Made by a program: the position numbers and the translations under genes
In this document: positions 10,635 to 21,626 of the stretch, one piece after another
Layout of the letters: each line of letters begins with the position of its first letter
Position numbering within the stretch: the stretch's first letter is position 1
The notes under the pieces: model-generated
What the model saw: only the letters and a program-made list of their open reading frames with translations
The model's database searches: none
What the model was told of the DNA's origin: nothing
Source: Sipunculus nudus
Lineage: Eukaryota > Annelida > Sipuncula > Golfingiida > Sipunculidae
DNA length: 64,000 nucleotides
Assembly (NCBI GenBank): GCA_026874595.1
Contig: CM049310.1
Location: 84,047,056 to 84,111,055, forward strand
Reading direction: 5' to 3'

Positions 10635-12230
10635 TCGCAGGTAGAAGCCCTCTTCGTGCGATATCCCGGTGACAGGAAGGCCTGCCAAACAATTCCTTCA
10701 AAGATCTCCCTTTTGAGAAGGGGATTATTTCGGGCCGGTGACCGCGAAATGTACAAATAACCTAGAGAGATCCCCCGAGTAAAACTCTGTTCGGCCATCA
10801 TGCACACACTCTATGGCCATTGTCTTACGGGACCCGGAGACACAAAGAAAGGAGGCAAATATTAAAATTATTAATTATGCACGTAATACGCAAATATTGC
10901 AAATAAAACTGGGTAGAATCTCTTCGGACACAACCGGAGCATATGTTTGTCGAAAATCACGGCAATCCGTACGGTGGTATCAGAGGAGATACGGAAAATT
11001 ACAAAAATCGCCTTACGCTATTAATATATAGATTATTTAAAAATTTAAAGTGAACCGTTAATTTTATGGGTTGTTTTCTTTTATTAAGTTCTATGTAGGC
11101 CTATGGATAATTTATATTTCTTTATAAAGGCCACAGAGAAGTTGCGTGACATTGTCAATCATAATATAGGTTGTTATTTTCAGTGTTAATATTACTATAT
11201 TCTTATTTTCACCATTCTTTTTGTTATTATTACTGTCAGTTTAATGATTTAGTATTATTGTTATCATTATTATTAATAATAATACATGTATGTTGTATTA
11301 TAGAATGTGCTTTAATATACCCAGAAATAAGTTGGCTTTATATCATTACTATATTGAAAAATAACATCAAATTAATGTTTATAGAAATAGCATACTTTAT
11401 ATCATCATTTGAGGTCAGCGCAGTACATGAGTGAACGTCGCGTATAAAGTGAAAATCGGCAAATATTAATGAAACGTGAATATAAAATATAATTACGAGA
11501 ATATATAAAAATGTCCGAAATAAGGGGTGAATATATAAGAATATTATATTTAACATTTGACAGAGCATCAGTTTTTGGTATACAGGCTTTTGTTAACAAA
11601 GAACCGTCATGAATAACGTCATGGCCGACGAGTAAAATATGAAGTGATTCAAACATACCATATACCGCTACATGTATACAATATACAACCAATTTTTTTT
11701 ATACACCTCGTCTATAATATGGTATAATTATAATATTTACAAAAATGGGTACATGACTGGTAAAAAAACCTGATAAAAAACTTAAACTGCCCGCTTATAA
11801 AAAATTAGTTCGTTGAAAATCCCACAATCAGAAGTCTATCTAGCGCCTAGCGCCTCTAATTAAAAAAAAAACAGAGAATGTGTAAACAGAGTCGTACAGA
11901 GCTGATACTTTAACTTAATACGATGTTTCAAGTATGATGTTTTCTCATATACGGCTTGATTTTATCATTCCTCGGTAATACCAGTCCGTATATTGTCTGA
12001 GAAGTGAGCTATACAGGTCAAAGTTGACATGGCCTACCTCCGCCGTCTCCAAATGTACTTGTGAATCATTGGAGAACCCGGAAACCTGGTCCAGTCTCTT
12101 CTTCGTGATCCTTTATATATTGCAGTCTTTGTGAACAAACTGTTTCATAACATACCAGCGTAATAAACGATACAAAGACAGAGACAGCACAAATAATATG
12201 TCCGTCGTCCACTGCGCAAATGTATCATTT

Positions 12231-12297
12231 GTATGTGCATGTGTATATATATATATACGTGTATATATGTGTGCATGCACTTGCATGTGTGTGCATA

Positions 12298-12346
<49 letters not shown>

Positions 12347-12594
12347 TCACTAAGGATTAGTGATACATGTTTAATAGATCTTTTATAGGTTTAATTAGAG
12401 CACAATTCGTTTGCACCTAGTATTACATGTGCAAATATTTGTCACTTTATGTTAATTTTGCATGTGGAAGAGATTTTCCATTAGGTATAATGTATGTGTT
12501 TACATGTAGAAGTATTTTTCTACTACACCCTGCATAATGTAGTCCTTGGCCCCCAGAGGGCGTATTGTGACAATAAACATTTGTATTTGTATTC
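12231..12594 (+). mobile_element. Insertion in the gamma module of unit 1, absent from all other units
   Basis: All other gamma copies read TCATTT directly into GATGGTCG. Here 364 bp separate those words, so the other copies serve as empty sites, including the second gamma fragment in the same unit at about 14735. The insertion has a (TA)n core and ends in AATAAACATTTGTATTTGTA, a tail type seen in some retroposons. CATTTGTAT is at 12226-12234 and again at 12578-12586, which may be homology at the ends. Confidence 0.7.
12304..12342 (+). repeat. (TA)n microsatellite
   Basis: An almost pure TA dinucleotide run inside the unit 1 insertion, preceded by TATATACGTG/TGTGCATG-type sequence from about 12240. 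Confidence 0.95.
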
Positions 12595-12598
12595 GATG

Positions 12599-12644
12599 GT
12601 CGTTATAGCGACAATATTTAAATATTTCAACTATGACGTCATAG
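12599..12644. promoter_or_regulatory. Palindrome cluster with CRE-type site, unit 1
   Basis: Three adjacent palindromic words are present: a near-palindrome GTCGTTATAGCGAC, a perfect ATATTTAAATAT (12614-12625) and a perfect CTATGACGTCATAG (12631-12644). The last has the TGACGTCA core bound by CREB/ATF-family bZIP factors. The exact 14-mer recurs in all eleven units that keep this part of gamma. Binding is inferred from the core motif only. Confidence 0.65.
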
Positions 12645-13931
12645 TGTAACCATAACATCTCGTGACGATCATCAAAGAGAAAGGCGGGGTTGAACATATG
12701 ACCTGCAGGCAAGGCTATGCAGGGACCGGGAATCCTCCTGCATATAATAACAGGCCGGACGCGTGAAATAGAAAAATAAATGAACAATAAAAAAAAGAAT
12801 AAATTGCTTTGTTTTGTGTTGTATGAAGTTTTGACTCATCACCGTAATATGTCAAGATTACAATAAATGGGCAGGACAAATGTTCATAAAAACAATAAAA
12901 CATGGTCAGGTGTCAAGTTTTGTAATATTTATATGTGACATTCGTGCGCCGGTCTTCATACACTTATATTTGGTTATGCTCCGACAACAATGTAGGCGAT
13001 ACGCCGGAACGTTGTTTCTGTCAGGCCCCGTGTTATTTCATCTCCATGCATAAAAGCGAAACCGCAGACCAACGGGTGTAAACACTACCTCAGCTGTTTT
13101 AAGTTGCAGTTTCCAGTATTCAGCATTTTGTGACGGGGGGATTTAGCACAGGGCAGAGACTGGTTTTTGAAGTGATTGGCCGGTGCAAGTGTGACGTCAC
13201 GAACTTTATTTGTAAATGAACAAATTCTAGCAGCACATGTTGGTTGTTTTAATTTATTCCTGCTTATCCTGAAAAAAAAAAGCTGAACCAGTTGCGCAAC
13301 CTCTTGTGATGTGTCTGTGTGTGGTTTATTTTATTTGGGAACCAGGTGTGATCATTTGTTGGACATATAATATTATAAGGGGGCCAGGCGTCGGCCGACA
13401 GAGGAAGCGGATTTTCATATATCTTGTGTAGGGCGATAGCGACATCTGGAGGTGGCGCCGTGAACTACATGTTTGCTTCAAGTCCACGTGGTATAATATT
13501 ATTTTTTTAGGATCTTTATAAATAGAGCACAAGACTATTGGCTTGAAACACACATGGATATATTATAAAAATCCCGGTTTATATATGAGCTATATTATGA
13601 TTTCGTAAACATGAAAATTTATATGCCGGTGATACCTATACGACATGTGTGAACCAGAGGATCATCTTAGTGTGAGCCGGTAACGCACCAGGGTGTGACA
13701 TCGACGCCGAGGGTGTGTGTATGTAACCCCTGACAGAGACCATCTGTGCATGCGCCTTTTTTTTATTGAGCTCATATAGATGATAGTGTAACTAGGTTGT
13801 TTTTTAACACTTCCTTTGAATAAACGTTCAGGTTTTAAAACATTCTGTGTTATCTTTTTCAAACACAATAACAGACCACTGGGACGGCTTGTCTGTGAAC
13901 CAAAGACCACCTGTGTGATAGTCAGTGGATA

Positions 13932-14756
13932 GTGAGTGAACGTTACGTATAAAGTGAAAATCGGCAAATATTAATGAAACGTGAATATAAAATATAATTA
14001 CGAGAATATATAAAAATGTCCGAAATAAGGGGTGAATATATAAGAATATTATATTTAACATTTGACAGAGCATCAGTTTTTGGTATACAGGCTTTTGTTA
14101 ACAAAGAACCGTCATGAATAACGTCATGGCCGACGAGTAAAATATGAAGTGATTCAAACATACCATATACCGCTACATGTATACAATATACAACCAATTT
14201 TTTTTATACACCTCGTCTATAATATGGTATAATTATAATATTTACAAAAATGGGTACATGACTGGTAAAAAAATCTGATAAAAAACTTAAACTGCCCGCT
14301 TATAAAAAATTAGTTCGTTGAAAATCCCACAATCAGAAGTCTATCTAGCGCCTAGCGCCTCTAATTAAAAAAAAAAACAGAGAATGTGTAAACAGAGTCG
14401 TACAGAACTGATACTTTAACTTAATACGATGTTTCAAGTATGATGTTTTCTCATATACGGCTTGATTTTATCATTCCTCGGTAATACCAGTCCGTATATT
14501 GTCTGAGAAGTGAGCTATACAGGTCAAAGTTGACATGGCCTACCTCCGCCGTCTCCCTATGTACTTGTGAATCATTGTAGAACCCGGAAACCTGGTCCAG
14601 TCTCTTCTTCGTGATTCTTTATATACTGCAGTCTTTGTGAACAAACTGTTTCATAACTTACCAGCGCAATAAACGATACAAAGACAGAGACAGCACAAAT
14701 AATATGTCCGTCGTCCACTGCGCAAATGTATCATTTGATGGTCGTTATAGCGACGA
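13932..14756 (+). repeat. Second, partial gamma fragment in unit 1
   Basis: It copies 11427-12251 at a 2505-bp offset with few differences. Its left junction follows a start of the delta array (GTGATAGTCAGTGG near 13917-13929). Its right junction lies inside the palindrome cluster: GCGACGA joins array sequence GCTAGTGGACC, sharing GA at the breakpoint. Confidence 0.8.
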
Positions 14757-16125
14757 GCTAGTGGACCAACTGTGTGAACCAGTGAACTAATCTTGTATAA
14801 GCCAGCGGACCAGCTGCATGTGAGCCAGCCGACCATCTTTGTGTGAACCTGTAGACCACCTGTGTGTGAGCCAGTCGACCATTTGTGTGTGAACCAGTGG
14901 ACCACCTGTTTGTGAGCCAGCCGACTATCTGTGTGTGAACCAGTGGACCACCTGTGTGTGAGCCAGTCGACTATTTGTGTGTGAACCAGTGGACCGCAAG
15001 GTGTGTAAAAGTGTACCACCTGTGACTGAGCATACGGACTACCTGCATGTGAACCAATGGACCACCTTTATGATAACCAGTGGACCATTTGTGTGTGAAC
15101 CAGCGGACCACCTGTGTGTGAGCCAGTCGACCATTTGTGTGTGAACCTGTAGACCACCTATCGGGGATCGCCATGGGGAAGACCACCTGTGTGTGAGCCA
15201 GTGGACAACCTGCATGTGAACCAGTGGGCCGCCTGTGTGTTAACCAATAGACCACCTGTGTGTTAGCCAGTCGTCCGTTTGTGTGTGAACCAGCTGTGTG
15301 TTAAAGTGGACCACATGTGCATGAGCCAACGGACTTCCTGCATGTGAACCAGTGGGTCGCCTGTGTGTTAGCCAGTTTACCACCTGTGGGTGAGCCTGTC
15401 GACCACCTGTCAGGGATAGCCATGTGAAAGACCACCTATGTTTGAGCCAGAGGACAACCTGTTTGGGGCCAGTTGTCAAACTGTATGTGAACCACCTGCA
15501 TGTGAACCAGTGGACCACCTGTGTCTGAGCAAGCTGACCATCTGTGTGTGAACTAGTGGACCACCTGTGTGGCAGCAAATTAGCCATCTGTGGGTGAGAC
15601 AGTGAACTACCTTTGGGGGATCAACTCTTGGTGAGACAGTGTACAACCTGTGTGTGAGCCAGCCGACCATATTTGTGTGAACAAGTGAACCACCTGTGTG
15701 TAAAAGTGGACCACCTCTGTATGAGCAAACGGACCACCTTATGATAACCAGTGGACCACCTGTGTGTGAGCCATTGGACCACCTGTGTGTGAACCGGTTG
15801 ACCACCTGTGTCTGAGCCAGTGCACCATCTGTGTGTGAACTTATGGACCACCTGTATGTGGGGCAGCGGACCACCTGTTTGTGAGCCAGTGGTCGACATG
15901 TATGTGGACCGGTGGACCACCTGTGTTAGAGCCAGTGCACTAGCTGTGTGTGAACTTGTGGACCACCTGTATGTGTGCCAGCGGAAGACCTGTATGTGAG
16001 CCAGTGGTCCATATGTGGGTGAGTCGGTGGACCACCTGTCGGGGAACCTGCGTATATCGCCTTTGGGAAGACCACCTGTGTATGAGGCAGTGTACCACCT
16101 GTGTGTGGGCCAGTGAACCCACCCA
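14757..16125 (+). repeat. Delta 23-bp minisatellite array, unit 1
   Basis: About 1.37 kb of degenerate 23-bp monomers that start CCAGTGGACCACCTG and end GTGTGAG or GTGTGAA. Most contain CACCTG, an E-box. Longer variant monomers carry GGGGATCGCCATG near 15157 and a 40-bp form near 16032. The first about 220 bp of the array seen in other units is missing because of the gamma-delta deletion junction. Confidence 0.9.
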
Positions 16126-16540
16126 TTAGTGTAACTGCGCCGAGTACCTGATATTACCCGTTGATTTACCGTTGTGTTCCCGTTGGCAAAGACAATTTAT
16201 GCTGATATTAGAGAGGGCCGCTCGAGACATATGAGAGGTTTAGTATTATCATCAATACTAGAATAATTTACCTTTCCATTCAGAGTGTGACAGAGGTCCT
16301 TACTAGTTCAGCCACTCAGAAACTGGACTCAGTGTGGCCTACTTCCTCATAGATGGCGCTGCGATAGCGCCGACGTCACATTTCTCAAGGATAACGGGAA
16401 AATATGAAAAAAGACGCCCCGTAGAACTCCCTTACCGTCGTTTCCGATAATTGAAGAACAAAAAGAAAGTGGCATTTCACAGCCGTCGCCACAGCTTTAT
16501 TGTATATTTCATAGTTATCATCATTATTATTATTATCATG

Positions 16541-17908
16541 ATTATTAATTAATGACTAGCAAATACCCGTGCTAAGCACGGTTTGGGACTAACGAAACAA
16601 TCCGTACGTTGGTATCGGAAATCCACCGGAAACCGGGAGATATGGAAATCACACAAATCGCGATACGCTATTAATATATAGGTACATTATATGTAGGGTG
16701 ATATGCATTAACATCGTATTGAAGCCAAGAGATTGGACGGAGATGTTTTCGGAGAAGTTGATATGATAGATGAAATAATGTTTATATAAAAATATATTAT
16801 GTTGAACATCGCTATTTAAAGTTGCCCTCCGAATTTTCTTGCGACAAAATCGACCGTGTAAAAAATTGGTGACATATTCCAAGGTTTATTTGCATCCGAT
16901 CATCGCATCCGTTCATCGCATCCGTGTAAAAATTTTGGACACTATATTTTCAATTACACATGACACATACCTCCGGCAGCGATTATCAGCTGCGATCAAC
17001 GCATGCAAGCGTTTATCGCAGACCTTGAGTCCTGCTCGACTTTTGCGATGAACGCATCCGTTAAACGCACAGGGGAATTCACTTCATGACGTGAAATCGG
17101 GGAAGCCCACACTTCCATTACCAAAATATGAGTATTAAAGTTCATAGGGGAATAACTGTAGGGAAGCATCATGTCTTTAACACTCAACATGCATCTTACT
17201 ATATATGTATCACTGAAAGATTGCAACAATGAATTTGATGCAATAAAAGTGACATTTAAAGTGGAAGCAAAATAAAGCGTTAAGCACGGGCGCCAGGACA
17301 ATTATTTTTGTGTGCATGTGTGTGTGGCGGGGGGGGGGGGGTCCTATCCCACATTAATTTAATTAATAAAACATACATAATTATTTGTTATATTTTACTG
17401 AAATATCATTTAGGTTTACAGGCATAAATCTTGATTCGAAAGGACAAAACTACTTATCGTCATCTGTTTGACGCTTGTATGTGTCATGTGTTGCCTCATG
17501 GTTGCCGTCCTTTGATCGCACATAAAAGACGGGTGCGACAAACCAAATGCGATAAACACTGGTTTGTGTGACCATGGGACACGATTTTAGTCGCATGCGA
17601 CTCGCTCATCATCGCGCCCTGGACGCGGTACATGTGCATTCAAGCATGTCAGGTCATTTACGGGGGGGGGGGGGGGGGGGGGTCGCAGGTAGAAGCCCTC
17701 TTCGTGCGATATCCCGGTGACAGGAAGGCCTGCGAACAATTCCTTCAAAGATCTCCCTTTTGAGAAGGGGATTATTTCGGGCCGGTGACCGCGAAATGTA
17801 CAAATAACCTAGATAGATCCCCCGAGTAAAACTCTGTTCGGCCATCATGCACACACTCTATGGCCATTGTCTTACGGGACCCGGAGACACAAAGAAAGGA
17901 GGCAAATA
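16541..17908 (+). mobile_element. Second copy of the foreign insert, truncated
   Basis: It matches about 9491-10862 almost base for base, except for G-run lengths and a few substitutions. It lacks the last about 170 bp, including the right-hand TATTAATATATAG end. Because the flanking alpha is copied too, this is a segmental duplication and not a second transposition. Confidence 0.8.
17662..17682 (+). repeat. Poly-G tract (21 G)
   Basis: The counterpart of the 22-G tract at 10613-10634, one base shorter. Confidence 0.9.
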
Positions 17909-18126
17909 TTATGGATTACACAGTGTGTCGTACTTTCTAATAGAGGGCGCTGCGATAGCACCGTCGTCACATTTCTCAAGATTGATACGAAAAATATGGT
18001 AAAAAGACGCCCCTTTAGACTCGGTTAGCGTCGTTTCCCATAATAGAAGAACACAAAATGGCATTTCACAGCCGCCGCCTCAGTGATTTTTTTTCTATTA
18101 TTATAAATATCGTTAAAATAATAATG

Positions 18127-18302
18127 GTAATTATTATTATTATTATTATTATTATAATCATTTCTATTAATTAATCATTTTAAATATTACTATTATTATT
18201 ATATTTAGTAAATGTATTATCATTATTATCATTATTATGATGATTATTATTTTTATCTTTATTATTATTATCACTATTATTTTTGTGATGATGATGATGA
18301 TG

Positions 18303-18338
<36 letters not shown>

Positions 18339-18340
18339 TG
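18127..18340 (+). repeat. Beta trinucleotide tract, unit 2
   Basis: An imperfect ATT repeat with ATC interruptions, including (ATG)n near 18287. It occupies the same place as in the other units, between alpha and gamma. Confidence 0.9.
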
Positions 18341-18660
18341 AAAATAAAAAGTGAGCCGTTTCTTTTGTGAAATGTTTTCTTTTATTACAGTGTGTTTATG
18401 CATTGCTTATATTTCATTATAAAGGCCACAGAGGACTTGCGTGACATAGGTCGAGTGGCAGCACTCTCAATCAAAATATAGGATATTATTTTAAGTGATA
18501 CTATTATTATACTATTTTAAGTGATACTATTATTATTGAGCTCAGATACATGATAGTGTAACTAGGTTGTTTTTTTAATAGTTCCTTTGAATAAACGTTC
18601 AGGTTTTAAAACATTCTGTGTTCTCTTTTGCAAACACAATAAAAGCCCACTGGGACGGCT

Positions 18661-19836
18661 TGTCTGTGAACCAAAGACCACCTGTGTGATAGTCAGTGGA
18701 CCACTGGTGTGTAAGTCCAGTGGACCACCTGTGTGTGAGACAGTGAACTACCTGTATGAGAACCAGTGGGCCACCTGTATGAGCTCGCGGACTACCTTTG
18801 GATGGGATAGGAGGTAGTTTTCTGTATGCCGGCGGACCACCTTTGTGTGAACCAGTGGACCACTTGTGTGTGAGCTAGTGGACGAACTGTGTGAACCCGT
18901 GGACTAACTTTGTATGAGCCAGCTGCACGTGAGCCAGCCGACCATCTTTGTGTGAACCAGTGGACCACCTGTTTGTAAGCCAGCCGACTGTCTGTGTGTG
19001 AACCAGTGGACCACATGTGTGTGAGCCAGTCAACCATTTGTGTGTGAACCACAAGTGTGTAAAAGTGGACCAACTATGATTGAGTGTACAGACTACCTGC
19101 ATGTGAACCAGTGGACCACCCGTGCGTAAGCCAGCCGCCCATCTTTGTGTGAACCAGTGGACTTCCTGTGTGTGAGCCAGTCGACTATTTGTGTGTGAAC
19201 CAGTGGGCCAACTGTGTGTGAGCCAGTCGACCATTTGTGTGTGAACCAGCGGACCACCTATCCGGGATCGCCACGGGGAAGACCTCTTGTGTGTGAGCCA
19301 TATGACAACCTGCATGTGAACCAGTGGGCGGCCTGTGTGTGAGCCAGTTTACCACCTGTGGATGAGCCAGTTGACTACCTGTCGGGAATCGCCATGAGAA
19401 GACCACCTGTGTGTGAGCCAGTGGACAACCAGTGTGGGAGCCAGATGACAATCTGTGTGTGAGCCAGTGGACCACCTGTGTGTGAGCCAGTCGTCCGTTT
19501 GTGTGTGAACCAGCTGTGTGTAAAAGTGGACCACATGTGTATGAGCCAACGGACTTCCTGCATGTGAACCAGTGGGTCGCCTGTGTGTTAGCCAGTTTAC
19601 CACCTGTGGGTGAGCCTGTCGACCACCTGTCAGGGATAGCCATGTGAAAGACCACCTATGTTTGAGCCAGAGGACCACCTGTGTGTGTGCCAGCGGACCA
19701 CCTGTATGTGAGCCAGTGGTCCACATGTGGGTGAGTCGGTGGACCACCTGTCGGGGAACATGTGTATATCGGCTTTGGGAAGACCACCTGTGTATGAGGC
19801 AGTGTACCACCTGTGTGTGGGCCAGTGAACCACCCA
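18661..19836 (+). repeat. Delta 23-bp minisatellite array, unit 2
   Basis: About 51 monomer lengths. At 19109-19246 six successive CCAG-to-CCAG intervals are exactly 23 bp, alternating between a CCACCTG/GTGTGAG-like form and a CATTTG/GTGTGAA-like form, that is a 46-bp dimer. The right end has the 40-bp variant monomer found at the end of each array. Confidence 0.92.
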
Positions 19837-20215
19837 TTAGTGTAACTGTGCCGAGTAGCTGATATTACCCGTTAAATTACCGTTGTGTTCCGGTTGGCTA
19901 AGACAATGTATGCTGATTTTAGAGAGGGCCGCTCGAGACATATGAGAGGTTTAGTATTATCATCAATACTAGAATAATTTACCTTTCCATTCAGAGTGTG
20001 ACAGATGTCCTTACTAGTTCATCCACTCAGAAACTGGACACAGTGTGGCGTACTTTCTCATAGAGGGCGCTGCGATAGCACCGTCGTCACATAACTAAAG
20101 GTTGACGGGAAAATATGGAAAAAGACGCCCCTTAAAACTCGCTTAGCGTCGTTTCCGAAAATTGAAGAACAAAAAATGACATTTCACAGCCGCCGCCTCA
20201 GTGTTTTTTTTTCTG

Positions 20216-20372
20216 TTATTATAAATATAATTATAATAATAATAATAATTTTTTTATTATTATATTTAGTATAAGTATTATCATTGTTATCATTATTATT
20301 ATGATTATTATTTTTATCTTTATTATAATTATCATTATTATTTTTGATATTATTATTATTATTATTATTATT
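20216..20372 (+). repeat. Beta trinucleotide tract, unit 3
   Basis: An AAT then ATT repeat with ATC/ATG interruptions and TTTTT breaks. Confidence 0.9.
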
Positions 20373-21580
20373 ATATTTGAAAATAAAAAGTGAGCCGTTT
20401 CTTTCGTGAGTTGTTTTCTTTTATTACAGTGTGTTTATGTATTGTTTATATTTCATTATAAAGGCCACAGAGGACTTGCGTGACATAGGTCGAGTGGCAG
20501 CACTGTCAATCAAAATATAGGTTGTTATTTTTAGTGTTACTATAATAATATTTTCATCTTTCTCTTGTTATTATTTCTGTTACGTTAATGAGTAAGTATT
20601 TTAGTAATAATTTCATTAATGAAAATAAATATATACAGTATTATAGAATGTGCTTCAATTAACCCAGAAATAAGGCAATCATATGGCTTTATATGATAAC
20701 TATGTTGAAACATAACATAAAATTCATTGTGATAAAAATAACATACTTTATTTCATCATTTGACGTCAGAGCAGCACAGGAGTGATAGTCGCGTATAAAG
20801 TGAAAATCGACAAATATTCATGAAACTTGAATATAAACATTATTACGAGAATATATAAAGATATCCGAAATAAGGGTTGAACATATAAGAATATTATATT
20901 TGACATTTAACGAAGCATCAATTTTTGGTATACAAGCGTTTGTTAACAAAGTAACGTCATGAATAACGTCATGGCCGACGAGTAAAATTTGAAGTGATTA
21001 ACATACCACACCGCTACATGTATACAATATACAACCATTTTTTGTATACACCTTCGTGTATAATATAGAATAATTATAATATTTACGAAATTGGGTACAT
21101 GACCATTTGGTAAAAAAACCTGATAAAAACTTAAACTGGCCTCTTGCCGAAAAATAATGGTTCGTTGAAAATCCCGCAATCAGAAGTCTCTCTAGCGCCT
21201 CTTATTTCCATATAAACAGAGTATGTGTATACAGAGTCCTACAGAGCTGATACATGAACCCCATACGATGTTTCAAGTATGATTTTTTCCAATACATCGG
21301 CTTGATTTTATCATTCTTCGGTAATACCAGTCCGTATATTGTCTGAGAAGTGAGCTATACAGGTCAAAGTTGACATGGCCTACCTCCGCCGTCTCCCAAT
21401 GTACTTGTGAATCATTGTAGAACCCGGAAACCTGGTCCAGTCTCTTCTTCGTGATTCTTTATATACTGCAGTCTTTGTGAACAAACTGTTTCATAACTTA
21501 CCAGCGCAATAAACGATACAAAGACAGAGACAGCACAAATAATATATCCGTCGTCCACTGCGCAAATGTATCATTTGATG

Positions 21581-21626
21581 GTCGTTATAGCGATGATATT
21601 TAAATATTTCAACTATGACGTCATAG
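21581..21626. promoter_or_regulatory. Palindrome cluster with CRE-type site, unit 3
   Basis: The same cluster as in unit 1, with one change in the first near-palindrome (GCGATG for GCGACG). ATATTTAAATAT and CTATGACGTCATAG are exact. Confidence 0.65.

Larger units (their letters stand above)
9511..11033 (+). mobile_element. Foreign insert within unit 1 (unclassified element)
   Basis: This sequence interrupts the unit between beta and gamma and is absent from units 3-12. It opens with ACTAGCAAATACCCGTGC, where CCGTGC and GCACGG form a 6-bp hairpin stem. The sequence AATCCGTACG...GCTATTAATATATAG occurs twice, at about 9548-9641 and about 10966-11029, suggesting two copies or two ends of one element. 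It includes 22-G and 12-G runs and the palindrome AGTCGCATGCGACT at 10540-10553. No coding frame is credible. The terminal motifs resemble those of short dispersed elements in invertebrates, but I cannot assign a class. Confidence 0.55.
9181..16210 (+). repeat. Macrosatellite unit 1 (rearranged, 7.03 kb)
   Basis: It contains alpha (9181-9460), a short beta, a foreign insert (about 9511-11033), gamma (about 11034-13925), a second partial gamma (about 13932-14756) and delta (14757-16125). The two gamma parts match with a 2505-bp offset (11433-12230 against 13938-14735). Gamma here is the most divergent copy: the splice-like TTATTACAG near its start is TTATTAAG. A 364-bp insertion sits at 12231-12594. 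CTATGACGTCATAG is at 12631-12644, GTGACGTCAC at 13191-13200 and CCACGTGG at 13484-13491. It is the left edge of the array, where old and rearranged units are expected. Confidence 0.85.
16211..19921 (+). repeat. Macrosatellite unit 2 (rearranged, 3.71 kb)
   Basis: It begins with alpha plus insert, nearly identical to 9181-10862, up to about 17908. At GGAGGCAAATATT it joins the middle of a second alpha (TCGTACTTTCTAATAGAGGG). A beta tract and the first about 200 bp of gamma follow, then a jump near 18536 to the last part of gamma, so about 2.3 kb of gamma including the palindrome cluster is gone. Delta is at 18661-19836. The second alpha resembles that of units 10-12 more than its neighbours. 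Confidence 0.85.

Noticed and set aside
18167-18403. Poly-isoleucine frames (also 33259-33456, 36760-36957, 40324-40563, 49436-49816)
   Set aside because: They are translations of the ATT/AAT trinucleotide tract and have no coding meaning.
20430-20591. Exon-like segment between a good acceptor (TTTCTTTTATTACAG) and a donor-like GTAAGT at the start of gamma
   Set aside because: The acceptor is kept in most units but the donor is lost in several (GTAACT in unit 4), the segment has no open frame of note, and no partner exons are visible. It would need RNA evidence.
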